Source: JBHEBG01 sp046557915
GTDB lineage: Bacteria > Bacteroidota > Bacteroidia > Flavobacteriales > Flavobacteriaceae
NCBI RefSeq assembly: GCF_046557915.1
Contig: NZ_JBHEBG010000001.1
Span: 558,001-622,000, forward strand
Length of the DNA stretch: 64,000 nucleotides
Direction: 5' to 3'
Shown here: piece after piece, positions 19,001-26,968 of the stretch
Numbering within the stretch: the stretch's first letter is position 1
Layout: every line of letters starts with the position of its first letter
Position numbers and translations under genes: made by a program
The notes under the pieces: generated by a model
What the model was told of the DNA's origin: nothing
The model's input: only the letters and a program-made list of their open reading frames with translations
Database searches by the model: none

Positions 19001-19888
19001 TTGAGATTTTTTTCGAGCTATCATAGACTTGTAATATCGATGCAAAAAATCGTAGCAAACCAATTCGTGTAAGCGGTTTTTGGATTTGAATAGTCGGTTC
19101 ATGTGCATATGAAGGTAACTTACCATAAGATCGTCCAGACCCATCTGCAAACTTTCCTGTGCATTGTGTTTCAAGATTTCCTTTGCAATTTGTTTGGCAC
19201 GCTCTTCTTTATCATTTATAACGGCCAAAATGGGCTCATAATCCGAATTATCCTCGAACGTTAGCGCCATGAATTCCTCAATTTTTTTTCGTTCTTCCCT
19301 GTATTTTTCATCAAGCTGTTTTTTTAATGGCCGGGATATTCCAAATTCGTTTCCGAATGCGGTTTTTAATCGGTCTAACAGCTCCATTTTTCTATTGTCG
19401 TCATATTGAAAACTATTGAGTTGCGCGTCCATTGCCCTAAGTGCAAAAAGCCATCGCAATTCTTCTCCCTCATCTCCTTCTATCATGTCCAAAAAATTAA
19501 CAATCAGTTGACTATCCCGATAAAACAATTCCTCGGCCAACTCCATAGTATTGTTTCCATAACGTTCCAGTTCCCTCTGATAGGTATCTATTTGAATTTT
19601 CCATATCAGGTCTTGGTCAACAAATTTTTTTAGATATGGGTACAGTACATTTATGATGGTACCAATATTTTCTTTGTTGGTATAATGAAAGCGGACTCTT
19701 AGATGATGTTTGGGGTCCGCGTATCGAATAAAAAACCACCTATCAATACTGTTGCCTTCCTTTAAGAGTTCCGATACAGGTTTAATAATCTCCGTAAGTA
19801 CGGTATCCGATGTTTTAGGGCCAGTATATATTTTATAGTATAACCAACTGTCCCCTAAAATAAAATTCCTTTGCGTATTCTTATTCAT
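18974..19888 (-). CDS. thiopeptide-type bacteriocin biosynthesis protein: LanB elimination domain as a separate gene
   Basis: 304 residues. The N-terminal stretch WLYYKIYTGPKTSDTVL and the WFFIRYADPKHHLRVRF motif are characteristic of the LanB C-terminal (SpaB-C/thiopeptide-type) domain, which removes glutamate from glutamylated Ser/Thr to give dehydroalanine or dehydrobutyrine. It overlaps the large LanB gene by 8 bp, so the dehydratase is encoded as two translationally coupled polypeptides, as in the pinensin cluster of Chitinophaga. Last gene of the lanthipeptide operon. Confidence 0.9.
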   Translation of the reverse strand: MNKNTQRNFILGDSWLYYKIYTGPKTSDTVLTEIIKPVSELLKEGNSIDRWFFIRYADPKHHLRVRFHYTNKENIGTIINVLYPYLKKFVDQDLIWKIQIDTYQRELERYGNNTMELAEELFYRDSQLIVNFLDMIEGDEGEELRWLFALRAMDAQLNSFQYDDNRKMELLDRLKTAFGNEFGISRPLKKQLDEKYREERKKIEEFMALTFEDNSDYEPILAVINDKEERAKQIAKEILKHNAQESLQMGLDDLMVSYLHMHMNRLFKSKNRLHELVCYDFLHRYYKSMIARKKSQKKETKATL

Positions 19889-22145
19889 TTGATGCGGATT
19901 TACTGTTAGCTAATTTTTTTTCATTGAAAAAAGAAACGATTACCTGATTTGTATAGTATTCCTCCCCCTGTCTTACAATACCCTTTTCAGAAAACAAAAA
20001 TTCGGTAAGCTTAAAATCCGATCGCTTGTTTACAATATCCAAAAACATCCTAACCGAGGTGAGGTTTTCAAAATTTATAAGCAATTCATTGTCTCCATCT
20101 GCCAGTTTTACATATTGGGGAATTAGAAAATCTTTCCTTAGTTTTTGTATTTCGATCATTAGGGTATCATTATTGTCCTTAAGTTTCAATAACTCCTCTA
20201 TATGACTTTTCCTTAGATTCCAAGTGGCCTCATGGAGAATAAGGTTACGGTATTCCACTCTTGGAAGAAATTCAGAACTGGTTACAAAAGCACCCAAATT
20301 AAATCCTAAGCCGTTTCGTATACCTTGGGTCTGCATATCGGCCAAGAAATGATAAATTGGCAATGAATTGTGGGCATAGTTGTGGGCGTTGGTCAAATGC
20401 GGAACAACCTCTTTGTTATGTTTTTTTGATTTTAGTAATATTCCATCTCGATTTCTCAACGATATTACCAAATCATCTAGGGGTAGCCTGTGTTTTTCTG
20501 GTTTGATGGATTTTGCCAAATACGGAATTTCATATTTGCGAAAACTTGGTCGCATAAGAATGTTCCCTACCCTAGATTCTGGCAGATGTACTATTTCCGC
20601 CAAAATTTTATCATGGTTCATTTGGGTTTCGACCTCGATAATTTCCTTGGTGTATTGGTGAAGCTTTTGGTCGCCATGACAAAAACGTCCCATTAGATTG
20701 GACGCGCTAGAACCTCCACCACCCGTGAACTTGATTTTTTCCTCGCCATTTTCGCTTACAATCTCAATCATGCAAGAAAGGGTATCCGGAAGATCTTCCC
20801 ATGTAGCTTCATAATCTTCAAAATCTTTATCGGTGAGCGTAATTTTATAGGCGTTTGTACTATAGGCTTCCATCAGCTTCCTTTGAAACAAGGAATCGAT
20901 GGAGGTCCATTTTACATCCCAGATGGGATGTTTCATCTGCTCTTGGTTAAGGACTATGTTATCTACTAAAGGATTTATATCGCCAGAGCCCTGGTCTTGT
21001 TTATATCCAATACCAATTTCCACATCTAGGGCTGTGGACAAGGCAACCTCCCGTTCTTCAAACCGTTCACGAAAGGCATCTTTAAATTTGGACAATGTGG
21101 TTTCTTGGGGTTGTGCGGAAATTTTGTTCAATAAGGTAAGTCCTTTTTTTAGGTCATTGGTTATTTCTTTGTCTATAGTGTTCTCCTTGCTAGACAACAA
21201 CAGATCGGTTTGAAATAGATATTTAAGTTCAAATTCGGTTCCCATCGTTTTAAGAAACTCGCTAAGTTGAAGATATTCGTTTGGATCGTTACCAATACAC
21301 TTATCTATGTTATCTAGTTTTTGATTTACTTTTTCTATTGAGCGCAAAATGTCTTCCACTCCTTCTAGTTTAACAAGTACGGAGCTAATCTGCTCTAAAA
21401 ACCCCGGACCAGATACCGAAGGCTCCAATTCACTTATAAGTAACTGACTAAATACTAGATCTTCAATGAAATCTGTGGCTTCTTCAATTGTTATTTCATT
21501 ATCTACCAACAACTTGGCCAAATCTTCCAATTTTGCCCCTTTTGTTGCTTTTTTTAAGACTTTTTCCAAGTAATCGGAAGCATCTACGGCAATAATATGA
21601 TGATGTCTTTTGCTATTAACATACTTATATTCTATATAGCGTATTTGATTACCCGCCCTATAAATACTGGTGTTGGGAAAAAAAAGGAGTTGTTCTCTAA
21701 TTTTTTTGTTTATTATTAAGTCTTGGGAAAGGGCCACAAGATAATTCATGTCCAATCTTGTATGCCGTTTGTTTTTTTCTGGTCCACTTAATACTATATG
21801 GGTGGTTTCTCCAAATTGTCCAACGGAACATCCGGCAAACAGTCCAAAGGGGGTACATCTAGAGGACATTCTGGAAAGGTATTTTAAAATGGAAAACTTT
21901 AGTTTTTCTACTTTCTTTTTATCCTCTACCTCCCCGTTCAACCACCGTATTATTTCATTTGATAAGGGGGGAGAGGCTAAAAAAAGTGCTTCCCTTATAA
22001 TGGGGTTCTGGCATGTTTCTTTGAAATCTTCATCGGAAATGTCTTTTTTGGAGCTCAATCTTAGATAAAAATCCAACGAAAACAGCGGTGTTCTCAGGAT
22101 ATAATTAGGGAAGTTTTTATACGGATTGCGGTTATCGTTGTTCAT
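19881..22145 (-). CDS. lantibiotic dehydratase, glutamylation subunit (LanB N-terminal part)
   Basis: 754 residues. Family features: the N-terminal YILRTPLFSLDFYLRLS, LKYLSRMSSRCTPFGLFAGC (the conserved RxTPFGLFAG-type motif), HTRLDMNYL, and a C-terminal region with FLPRVEYRNLILHEATWNL. This part uses glutamyl-tRNA to glutamylate Ser and Thr of the precursor core; elimination is done by the overlapping downstream gene. It follows lanC by only 7 bp. The length matches a LanB without its elimination domain, so the split appears genuine rather than caused by a frameshift: the two frames overlap with separate starts. Confidence 0.93.
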   Translation of the reverse strand: MNNDNRNPYKNFPNYILRTPLFSLDFYLRLSSKKDISDEDFKETCQNPIIREALFLASPPLSNEIIRWLNGEVEDKKKVEKLKFSILKYLSRMSSRCTPFGLFAGCSVGQFGETTHIVLSGPEKNKRHTRLDMNYLVALSQDLIINKKIREQLLFFPNTSIYRAGNQIRYIEYKYVNSKRHHHIIAVDASDYLEKVLKKATKGAKLEDLAKLLVDNEITIEEATDFIEDLVFSQLLISELEPSVSGPGFLEQISSVLVKLEGVEDILRSIEKVNQKLDNIDKCIGNDPNEYLQLSEFLKTMGTEFELKYLFQTDLLLSSKENTIDKEITNDLKKGLTLLNKISAQPQETTLSKFKDAFRERFEEREVALSTALDVEIGIGYKQDQGSGDINPLVDNIVLNQEQMKHPIWDVKWTSIDSLFQRKLMEAYSTNAYKITLTDKDFEDYEATWEDLPDTLSCMIEIVSENGEEKIKFTGGGGSSASNLMGRFCHGDQKLHQYTKEIIEVETQMNHDKILAEIVHLPESRVGNILMRPSFRKYEIPYLAKSIKPEKHRLPLDDLVISLRNRDGILLKSKKHNKEVVPHLTNAHNYAHNSLPIYHFLADMQTQGIRNGLGFNLGAFVTSSEFLPRVEYRNLILHEATWNLRKSHIEELLKLKDNNDTLMIEIQKLRKDFLIPQYVKLADGDNELLINFENLTSVRMFLDIVNKRSDFKLTEFLFSEKGIVRQGEEYYTNQVIVSFFNEKKLANSKSASNE

Positions 22146-22152
22146 TCCTGGG

Positions 22153-23367
22153 TTAGCTTATCATTAAACATTCATCCCAACGCGTATCAAAATTTGCCAA
22201 ATGGTCTATAATGGTGAGTCCTATTCCCGCAACTCCCTCCAGCAGTGAAATATCGCATTTCCAAGCTTCCTCCTCACCATTCCATTGCTTATAGCCGGCA
22301 TACCCGTCTTTATATTTTGCCTTACTAATTCCGTCGTCTATCCAGAAAAGTGCTGTTTCCTTAAACAAGGGGTCGCCCGTATTCTTGTACATGGTATTGA
22401 ATATTTGGGCGTTTCCGTAAGATCCATGGCAAACGGCGGCATCGATTACCTTAGAACTTTCAGGACTTCTTCGTTTGGCCGCATGTTTTAAGATCTGCAG
22501 TGCTTCGCTTTTCCACTTTTCATATCCTTTGATCGTTGATACCTGCCAAAGGGTTAAACCAATGCCCAGGTCTCCGTAGCACCAAGCAAGTCTGCTATTG
22601 TATTCAATGCTTTTACCTTTTTCAATAACACTTGGAAACAAGGAAACATCCTCTTGGGTTTCAACTTTAAAATTTAGAATGTAATTTATACTTCCTTCCA
22701 ATAGGGGGTCAATCTTGTCGTTGAATAGTTCGAGTTTACGAACTTTGGCCAGAAAATTTAATATACTGGGTATTCCGTGAGATAGACTTAGGTTATATCC
22801 TTTGTTTGTTCTTGTATGCTGCAAATTCGATGCCCATTTAAGCATATTGTCCTCTTTTATAGCCGTAGAGATCAAATGGTCTATGAGCTCATCTATAAAT
22901 TCTTTATAGCGTTTCTTTAAATCTGGTTTTTTGGTGTTCCTAAGTCTTTTTAAGAAAAAAAAACCGTAACCAATAGCCCCATGTAGAAAATCAAAATTTC
23001 CAATTTTTATGTCCGCAATCATTCTTTTGTACAGGTAATCGTCCAACCCTTCCAAAAGCTCATCATTGTCATTTTCAAAGAGATCTTCTTCCAACAAATG
23101 TTCCATCACCCAACCGGCCCCGGCAATCCCTACACAATACGTTGGGTATACATACCCGTTGTTTATTCTGCCAACGGCTTCTGTAAGCATTTCCAGACCA
23201 ACATCTGCATGGGTGTTGTTATTTTTATACTTGGAATAATAGAATTTAAACAAGGCAATTCCCGAGATGCCCGATAGCACCCCTATTTGTTCATTTTTCT
23301 CGTACTTCTCCGATAAAATATGATTAATTTCCTCTAACTGTTGTTCTAAAATTTGTCTTTTTTCCAT
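22153..23367 (-). CDS. LanC-like lanthionine synthetase (cyclase)
   Basis: 404 residues. The alpha/alpha-barrel family is recognised by its zinc ligands: Cys263 in AWCYGDLGIG and Cys313-His314 in AVCHGSYGN. His197 in SLSHGIP is in the place of the catalytic histidine, and several GIxGIG-type turns are present (LSGISGIALF, VAGIGL). It should add cysteine thiols to dehydrated Ser/Thr to form lanthionine rings in the two precursors encoded just upstream. All key residues are intact. A terminator-like hairpin lies between the precursor gene and this one. Confidence 0.94.
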   Translation of the reverse strand: MEKRQILEQQLEEINHILSEKYEKNEQIGVLSGISGIALFKFYYSKYKNNNTHADVGLEMLTEAVGRINNGYVYPTYCVGIAGAGWVMEHLLEEDLFENDNDELLEGLDDYLYKRMIADIKIGNFDFLHGAIGYGFFFLKRLRNTKKPDLKKRYKEFIDELIDHLISTAIKEDNMLKWASNLQHTRTNKGYNLSLSHGIPSILNFLAKVRKLELFNDKIDPLLEGSINYILNFKVETQEDVSLFPSVIEKGKSIEYNSRLAWCYGDLGIGLTLWQVSTIKGYEKWKSEALQILKHAAKRRSPESSKVIDAAVCHGSYGNAQIFNTMYKNTGDPLFKETALFWIDDGISKAKYKDGYAGYKQWNGEEEAWKCDISLLEGVAGIGLTIIDHLANFDTRWDECLMIS

Positions 23368-23436
23368 AAAAAAGCAACGCGTTTTGTCTTATTTCATTTG
23401 AACATACTGGTTCATGGAATCAAAAATAGGTTTAAC

Positions 23437-23470
23437 AAAAAACCACCAAAGTGTCTAAACCCTGATGGTT
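23437..23470 (-). terminator. terminator-like hairpin (possible attenuator) between lanA1 and lanC
   Basis: Read on the minus strand, arms 23470-23463 and 23448-23441 pair over eight positions (one G-U) around a 14-nt loop and are followed by six U residues (23442-23437). It sits 26 bp after the precursor stop and about 70 bp before lanC. A leaky terminator here would give more precursor than enzyme transcript, as in several lantibiotic operons. The arms are A-T rich at the base, so strength is uncertain. Confidence 0.5.
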
Positions 23471-23495
23471 GATTCTAAATGTTACAATTGCTTTT

Positions 23496-23732
23496 TTAGC
23501 AAGAGATTACAACTGAAGTCCCGGATGTGCAACCACAGGTAAATCCTTGCGTAGCCGGTGGGCATGCGCAAGTGTTGTTGCAGGTAGCAACGCAACTGGC
23601 TCCGCCGTCGCATGTCTGTCCTGCTGCACCCGTAGAGCCCGAAAACTTTCCTCCGGTGATGGAATTGGAGGTTAAGTTGGAAATGGTCCTTTTTTTAAGG
23701 GCCAGCTTTCCAGAAAACTTAGCTTTTTTCAT
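23496..23732 (-). CDS. class I lanthipeptide precursor 1 (lanA-type), 8 Cys in the core
   Basis: 78 residues. Leader 1-28 contains LALKKRTISNLTSNSITGG, matching the LxLKKxTIxxLt...GG form of Bacteroidota class I lanthipeptides, and ends in a GG pair suited to C39 cleavage. The predicted 50-residue core has eight Cys (41, 47, 51, 55, 57, 66, 68, 78) and fourteen Ser/Thr, so up to eight thioether rings are possible. It ends with TSGTSVVISC, shared with the second precursor. The first 28 residues differ from that precursor at only three positions. Ring pattern is not predictable from sequence. Confidence 0.93.
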   Translation of the reverse strand: MKKAKFSGKLALKKRTISNLTSNSITGGKFSGSTGAAGQTCDGGASCVATCNNTCACPPATQGFTCGCTSGTSVVISC

Positions 23733-23941
23733 GACGTAATAATTTATAGGGTTAAAAATATAATGTAAGAAAAATAATTATAAATATTAGGGTTTTATGT
23801 ACGATTTAACAGTAACTTTAAGATATCCCTATTATTTATTGAGTAGAGCAAGCAATGAATTTTACTATCCATTGGCTTTCAATAAGAAACTATTGAAAGA
23901 AAACTCGCCCAAAGGTCTTTTGTTATTGTATCTCCCTTGTT

Positions 23942-24130
23942 TTAACAACAAGAAATTACAATCGATGTTCCTGAAGTACAATTGGCATTCGTAGTGTCTG
24001 TTTCACAACCAAGAGATGCCGTGGGACAATAATTAGTAGTTCCCGTTCCTCCAGTAATGGAGTTGGAAGTTAAACTCGAAATAGTCCTCTTCTTAAGAGA
24101 TAACTTTCCCGAAAACTCAGCTTTTTTCAT
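23942..24130 (-). CDS. class I lanthipeptide precursor 2 (lanA-type), 5 Cys in the core
   Basis: 62 residues. The leader (1-28) is nearly identical to that of precursor 1 and ends TSNSITGG. The 34-residue core has Cys at 35, 42, 51, 61 and 62 and thirteen Ser/Thr, and ends TSGTSIVISCC with a terminal Cys pair. It is the first gene of the lan operon, 209 bp upstream of precursor 1. Conserved leader and C-terminal tail with a different middle point to duplication and divergence. The two cores may act as a two-peptide system or as independent products. Confidence 0.92.
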   Translation of the reverse strand: MKKAEFSGKLSLKKRTISSLTSNSITGGTGTTNYCPTASLGCETDTTNANCTSGTSIVISCC

Positions 24131-24468
24131 ATGTGTTATTTTTTAAAAATTATGCATCTTAAATGTAGGTATTTTCTTTCATCTATTATATTATTTTAAC
24201 AAAAATAACATTACTTTCCATTTTTTATTTTTTCATAACATAATAGTTATTATTCCTACATTTTTAAAACAACAACAACTTAACCCTCAACACAAAAGCT
24301 TAAACCAATTTTATTAATATCCTAGAAGGATGTGTAAACGAAAACCACCAAAACTATGCTTCGAAGATCTGGCCAAAGCAAAAATCAGTGGTGGTTTAAA
24401 ATACTTAACAAAGATGCAAATCCTCTCCGAGATGATGATCATGAAAGGAATTGTTATTTAGACTCGTA
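24131..24468. promoter_or_regulatory. 338-bp intergenic region: lan promoter region and downstream hairpin of the GDPD gene
   Basis: Very AT-rich. On the minus strand a perfect Bacteroidota -7 element TATTTTTG (24207-24200) lies 70 bp before the start of precursor 2, but no clear -33 TTG is seen at the usual distance. A 9-bp perfect inverted repeat (24342-24350 with 24389-24397, AAACCACCA/TGGTGGTTT) with an inner palindrome CTTCGAAG (24359-24366) could end transcription from the glycerophosphodiesterase gene. A weak plus-strand ORF at 24330-24461 overlaps it and is listed separately. Confidence 0.4.
24330..24461 (+). CDS. possible small protein of 43 residues with internal GG
   Basis: ATG at 24330, preceded by AGAAGG that touches the start, TAG at 24459-24461. 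The peptide begins MCKRKPPKLCFEDLAKAKIS, continues with GG at residues 21-22, and ends in a Met-rich tail. The stretch FEDLAKAKISGG loosely resembles a GG-type leader (hydrophobic at -12 and -4), but -7 and -8 do not fit. It is plus-strand, opposite to the precursors, and overlaps a 9-bp inverted repeat that may simply be a terminator. I do not recognise a family. Low confidence that it is translated. Confidence 0.22.
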   Translation: MCKRKPPKLCFEDLAKAKISGGLKYLTKMQILSEMMIMKGIVI

Positions 24469-25398
24469 TTACTTGTGTAGTCCTTTGTTTTTGAGATAGT
24501 CAATCAATAGTTTGGGCCTATCGGTTTGGATGATATCAACGTTATTATTTAAATACCAATCATAAACGGTAGGATCCAAGACCGCCTTCTCATCATCATG
24601 ATCCCCGCACAGTCTAGGCCAAAGCGCATTTACCCATACGCTGGTCCCGGCTTCCCTAAGCTCTTTGAAATTGGATATTTGACCTACAGTATCCGTTTTG
24701 AATACAAATTCTATGGCCACGGGCTGGTTTTCGTCCATATAGTCTGCAATGGTTTCTGCCGCTGCCGAATTTTCCAGATTAATTATTGGCATAAAGTGTA
24801 CCTTGTCCAAGTATTTCCCGAATTCCTTTTCTACTTGTGTTTTTGATTTATTACCTTTTATAATTACCTCATCCTGTGTTCCTGTTTCCAAAATAATCTC
24901 GTAACACTTATCAAATATGTCATAGCTCTTATCAAGATTCACCAAAATTTTGTTTTTGGAAAGCGTTAGGGCTTCCCTAAGTGTAGGTATTTTTTGCGTG
25001 GTTGGTACTCCCAAACCATCTCTTAATCTCAATGTAAGCAATGAGTCTAGTGTCCATTCTTTTACGGTACCGGTGCCCGTTGTTGTCCGATCTATCGTTT
25101 TATCGTGCATCAGAACCAACTGCCCGTCCTTTGTTTCCTGTACATCTATTTCAATCATATCTACATTCATTTCAATACAGTTCTGAATGGCTTGTAGTGA
25201 ATTTTCCGGGGCATTGCGCCAATCTCCCCTATGGGCCACTACTATTACCTCTTTGTTCTTAGCATCCTTAAGGTTCGCAATTTTTTCTGCGATTGTAGAA
25301 ACAGTCGTGTTTGTGTTTAAAGGCTGGCTTCCGTTGTTGGATTCCTTTCTACAACCTATAAGTACGATAACAATTAGTAAAGCATATAAAGTTTTCAT
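24469..25398 (-). CDS. lipoprotein glycerophosphodiester phosphodiesterase
   Basis: 309 residues with a lipoprotein signal (ALLIVIVLIGC). The GDPD TIM-barrel motifs are intact: VVAHRGDWRNAPENS (His and Arg of the active site) and EIDVQETKDGQLVLMHD (metal-binding Glu/Asp and second His), with late TDRPKLLIDYL. It should hydrolyse glycerophosphodiesters to glycerol-3-phosphate and an alcohol in the periplasm or at the cell surface. It lies 135 bp after susD in the same direction, at the end of the sigma-FecR-SusCD series, so the transporter may import glycerophospho-compounds. Confidence 0.93.
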   Translation of the reverse strand: MKTLYALLIVIVLIGCRKESNNGSQPLNTNTTVSTIAEKIANLKDAKNKEVIVVAHRGDWRNAPENSLQAIQNCIEMNVDMIEIDVQETKDGQLVLMHDKTIDRTTTGTGTVKEWTLDSLLTLRLRDGLGVPTTQKIPTLREALTLSKNKILVNLDKSYDIFDKCYEIILETGTQDEVIIKGNKSKTQVEKEFGKYLDKVHFMPIINLENSAAAETIADYMDENQPVAIEFVFKTDTVGQISNFKELREAGTSVWVNALWPRLCGDHDDEKAVLDPTVYDWYLNNNVDIIQTDRPKLLIDYLKNKGLHK

Positions 25399-25533
25399 TT
25401 TCGAGATTTTTGCGATGAGCTGTTTACGAAATACTTGTTGGTGAAATTCTAATCAAAAGAGGGGATTGCTCCCCTCCCATTGATTAAAAAAAACTAACTC
25501 AAACTAACTTAAACTATTTTTAGGTCTTAACCT

Positions 25534-26949
25534 TTAATATCCGGGGTTTTGGGTTATAGCGGAATCCGCATCGATCTGACTTTGAGGAATTGGCAGTATC
25601 AACTTACTGTCATCTATAGTAACATTGGCTCCTGTACTTGTAAAGAACGCATTCATTACGGTTACCGCCGTTCCGTATCGTTTTAAATCGAACCAACGGT
25701 GGCCTTCCCCTATAAACTCAAAACGACGTTCTTGTCTAATGGCCGCGCGTACCTCCGCCTGGGTAGTTGCCGTAGTTGCCGCTAGGCCTGCCCTTGTGCG
25801 CACGCTGTTCAGCTGTATGATGGCCTGAGGGGTCTGTCCATTTTCATTGAGTGCTTCCGCATATTTAAGGATAACATCTGTATATCTAATAACGAAATAG
25901 TCGCTTCCACTGTCGTCGGCACCGGTAGCTGAAACTTCGTATTTTGCAGAGAAGTAAAAAGGGTTTGCTCCCGGATCAACGTCTACATAATCGACCCCTC
26001 TTGTGTCTGCAACATCATACGAGTCTATAAACGCCTGTGTTGGCAAGTTATGCCCTTTTGCATTTGCAGTGGTACCCGAAGGTCGAAATTGTGAAGCAGC
26101 CGGACTCCCTTCGAAATCTCCGTCAACATTAAAGCCACTGGCGAACTGTATCTCGAATAAAACCTCGGGATTTCCCTCGTTGGCCACTCCGAATATTTCT
26201 GCTGTGGTGGCAGCTAGTTCATAGGCATTGGAGCTTACAACCGCCTCTAAGTTAGTAAGTGCCCCTCCAAAATTACCTTGGGTCAACTGAACATCTCCCA
26301 ATAGGGCTTGCGCCGCTCCTTTGGCGGGTCTGCCCGATTCTTTTTCCAAAGGCAGGTCTTGGATGGCATCTGCCAAATCCGTTTCGATCTGGGTATAAAC
26401 TTGGGCTGCCGCCGTGCGTCCTTGTCCAAAGAAATCAAAAGGACTCTCGGTTTCTTCTACGACCAAGGGAACATCTCCGTAGAGCCGTACCATATTAAAA
26501 TATAGTAATGCCCTAATAAACTTCATTTCGCCTATTCTATTGGTCTTAAGGGAGGCAGCTTCATATTCAATATCCACTATTCGGTTCAAGACCGTATTTG
26601 CCCTCTGAATGCCCTTGTACGATTCCCTCCAAATGTCGCCCACTAAATCATTGCCTGCGTTGGTAGAAAAATCATCCAATTGCCCAAAACGACCTCCATC
26701 ATTGGCCGCAATTTCCTCGAAAGCATCCTCTCCCGAAATTTCGCCAACGCCTATAAGATCAAGACCATAAAGGCCGCCGTTCTGCAATTGCGCATAAACA
26801 CCTGCTATGGCACTTTCCAACTCTTGTTCATTGGAGTAAAAGTTACTGGATGCCTTTTCCGTAATTGGTACTATATCCAGTTCATCTTCACATGAAAACA
26901 CTCCAAATAAGACAAGTATTAATAGAAATTTATATGTATTGAAATTCAT
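25534..26949 (-). CDS. RagB/SusD family nutrient-binding lipoprotein
   Basis: 471 residues with lipoprotein signal LLILVLFGVFSC. Family stretches include MKFIRALLYFNMVRLYGDVP, KGAAQALLGDVQL, the late VIRYTDVILKYAEALNENG and RRFEFIGEGHRWFDLKRYG. It is complete, slightly short for the family, and follows its SusC partner by 19 bp. It should bind the ligand at the outer surface and hand it to SusC. No sugar-binding signature is readable; the adjacent glycerophosphodiesterase is the only functional hint. Confidence 0.94.
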   Translation of the reverse strand: MNFNTYKFLLILVLFGVFSCEDELDIVPITEKASSNFYSNEQELESAIAGVYAQLQNGGLYGLDLIGVGEISGEDAFEEIAANDGGRFGQLDDFSTNAGNDLVGDIWRESYKGIQRANTVLNRIVDIEYEAASLKTNRIGEMKFIRALLYFNMVRLYGDVPLVVEETESPFDFFGQGRTAAAQVYTQIETDLADAIQDLPLEKESGRPAKGAAQALLGDVQLTQGNFGGALTNLEAVVSSNAYELAATTAEIFGVANEGNPEVLFEIQFASGFNVDGDFEGSPAASQFRPSGTTANAKGHNLPTQAFIDSYDVADTRGVDYVDVDPGANPFYFSAKYEVSATGADDSGSDYFVIRYTDVILKYAEALNENGQTPQAIIQLNSVRTRAGLAATTATTQAEVRAAIRQERRFEFIGEGHRWFDLKRYGTAVTVMNAFFTSTGANVTIDDSKLILPIPQSQIDADSAITQNPGY

Positions 26950-26968
26950 CTTGTTTTAATTTTTTGGT

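Noticed and set aside
19881..19888. Split lanB as a frameshifted single gene
   Set aside because: The downstream part has its own ATG and complete N-terminal domain, and split LanB genes are known in Bacteroidota, so two coupled genes explain it better.
23527..23739. 70-codon plus-strand frame over precursor 1
   Set aside because: The minus-strand frame has the conserved leader shared with precursor 2; the plus frame is only its shadow.
23797..23994. 65-codon plus-strand frame between the two precursors
   Set aside because: It overlaps the start-distal end of precursor 2, has no family features, and sits in AT-rich spacer DNA.
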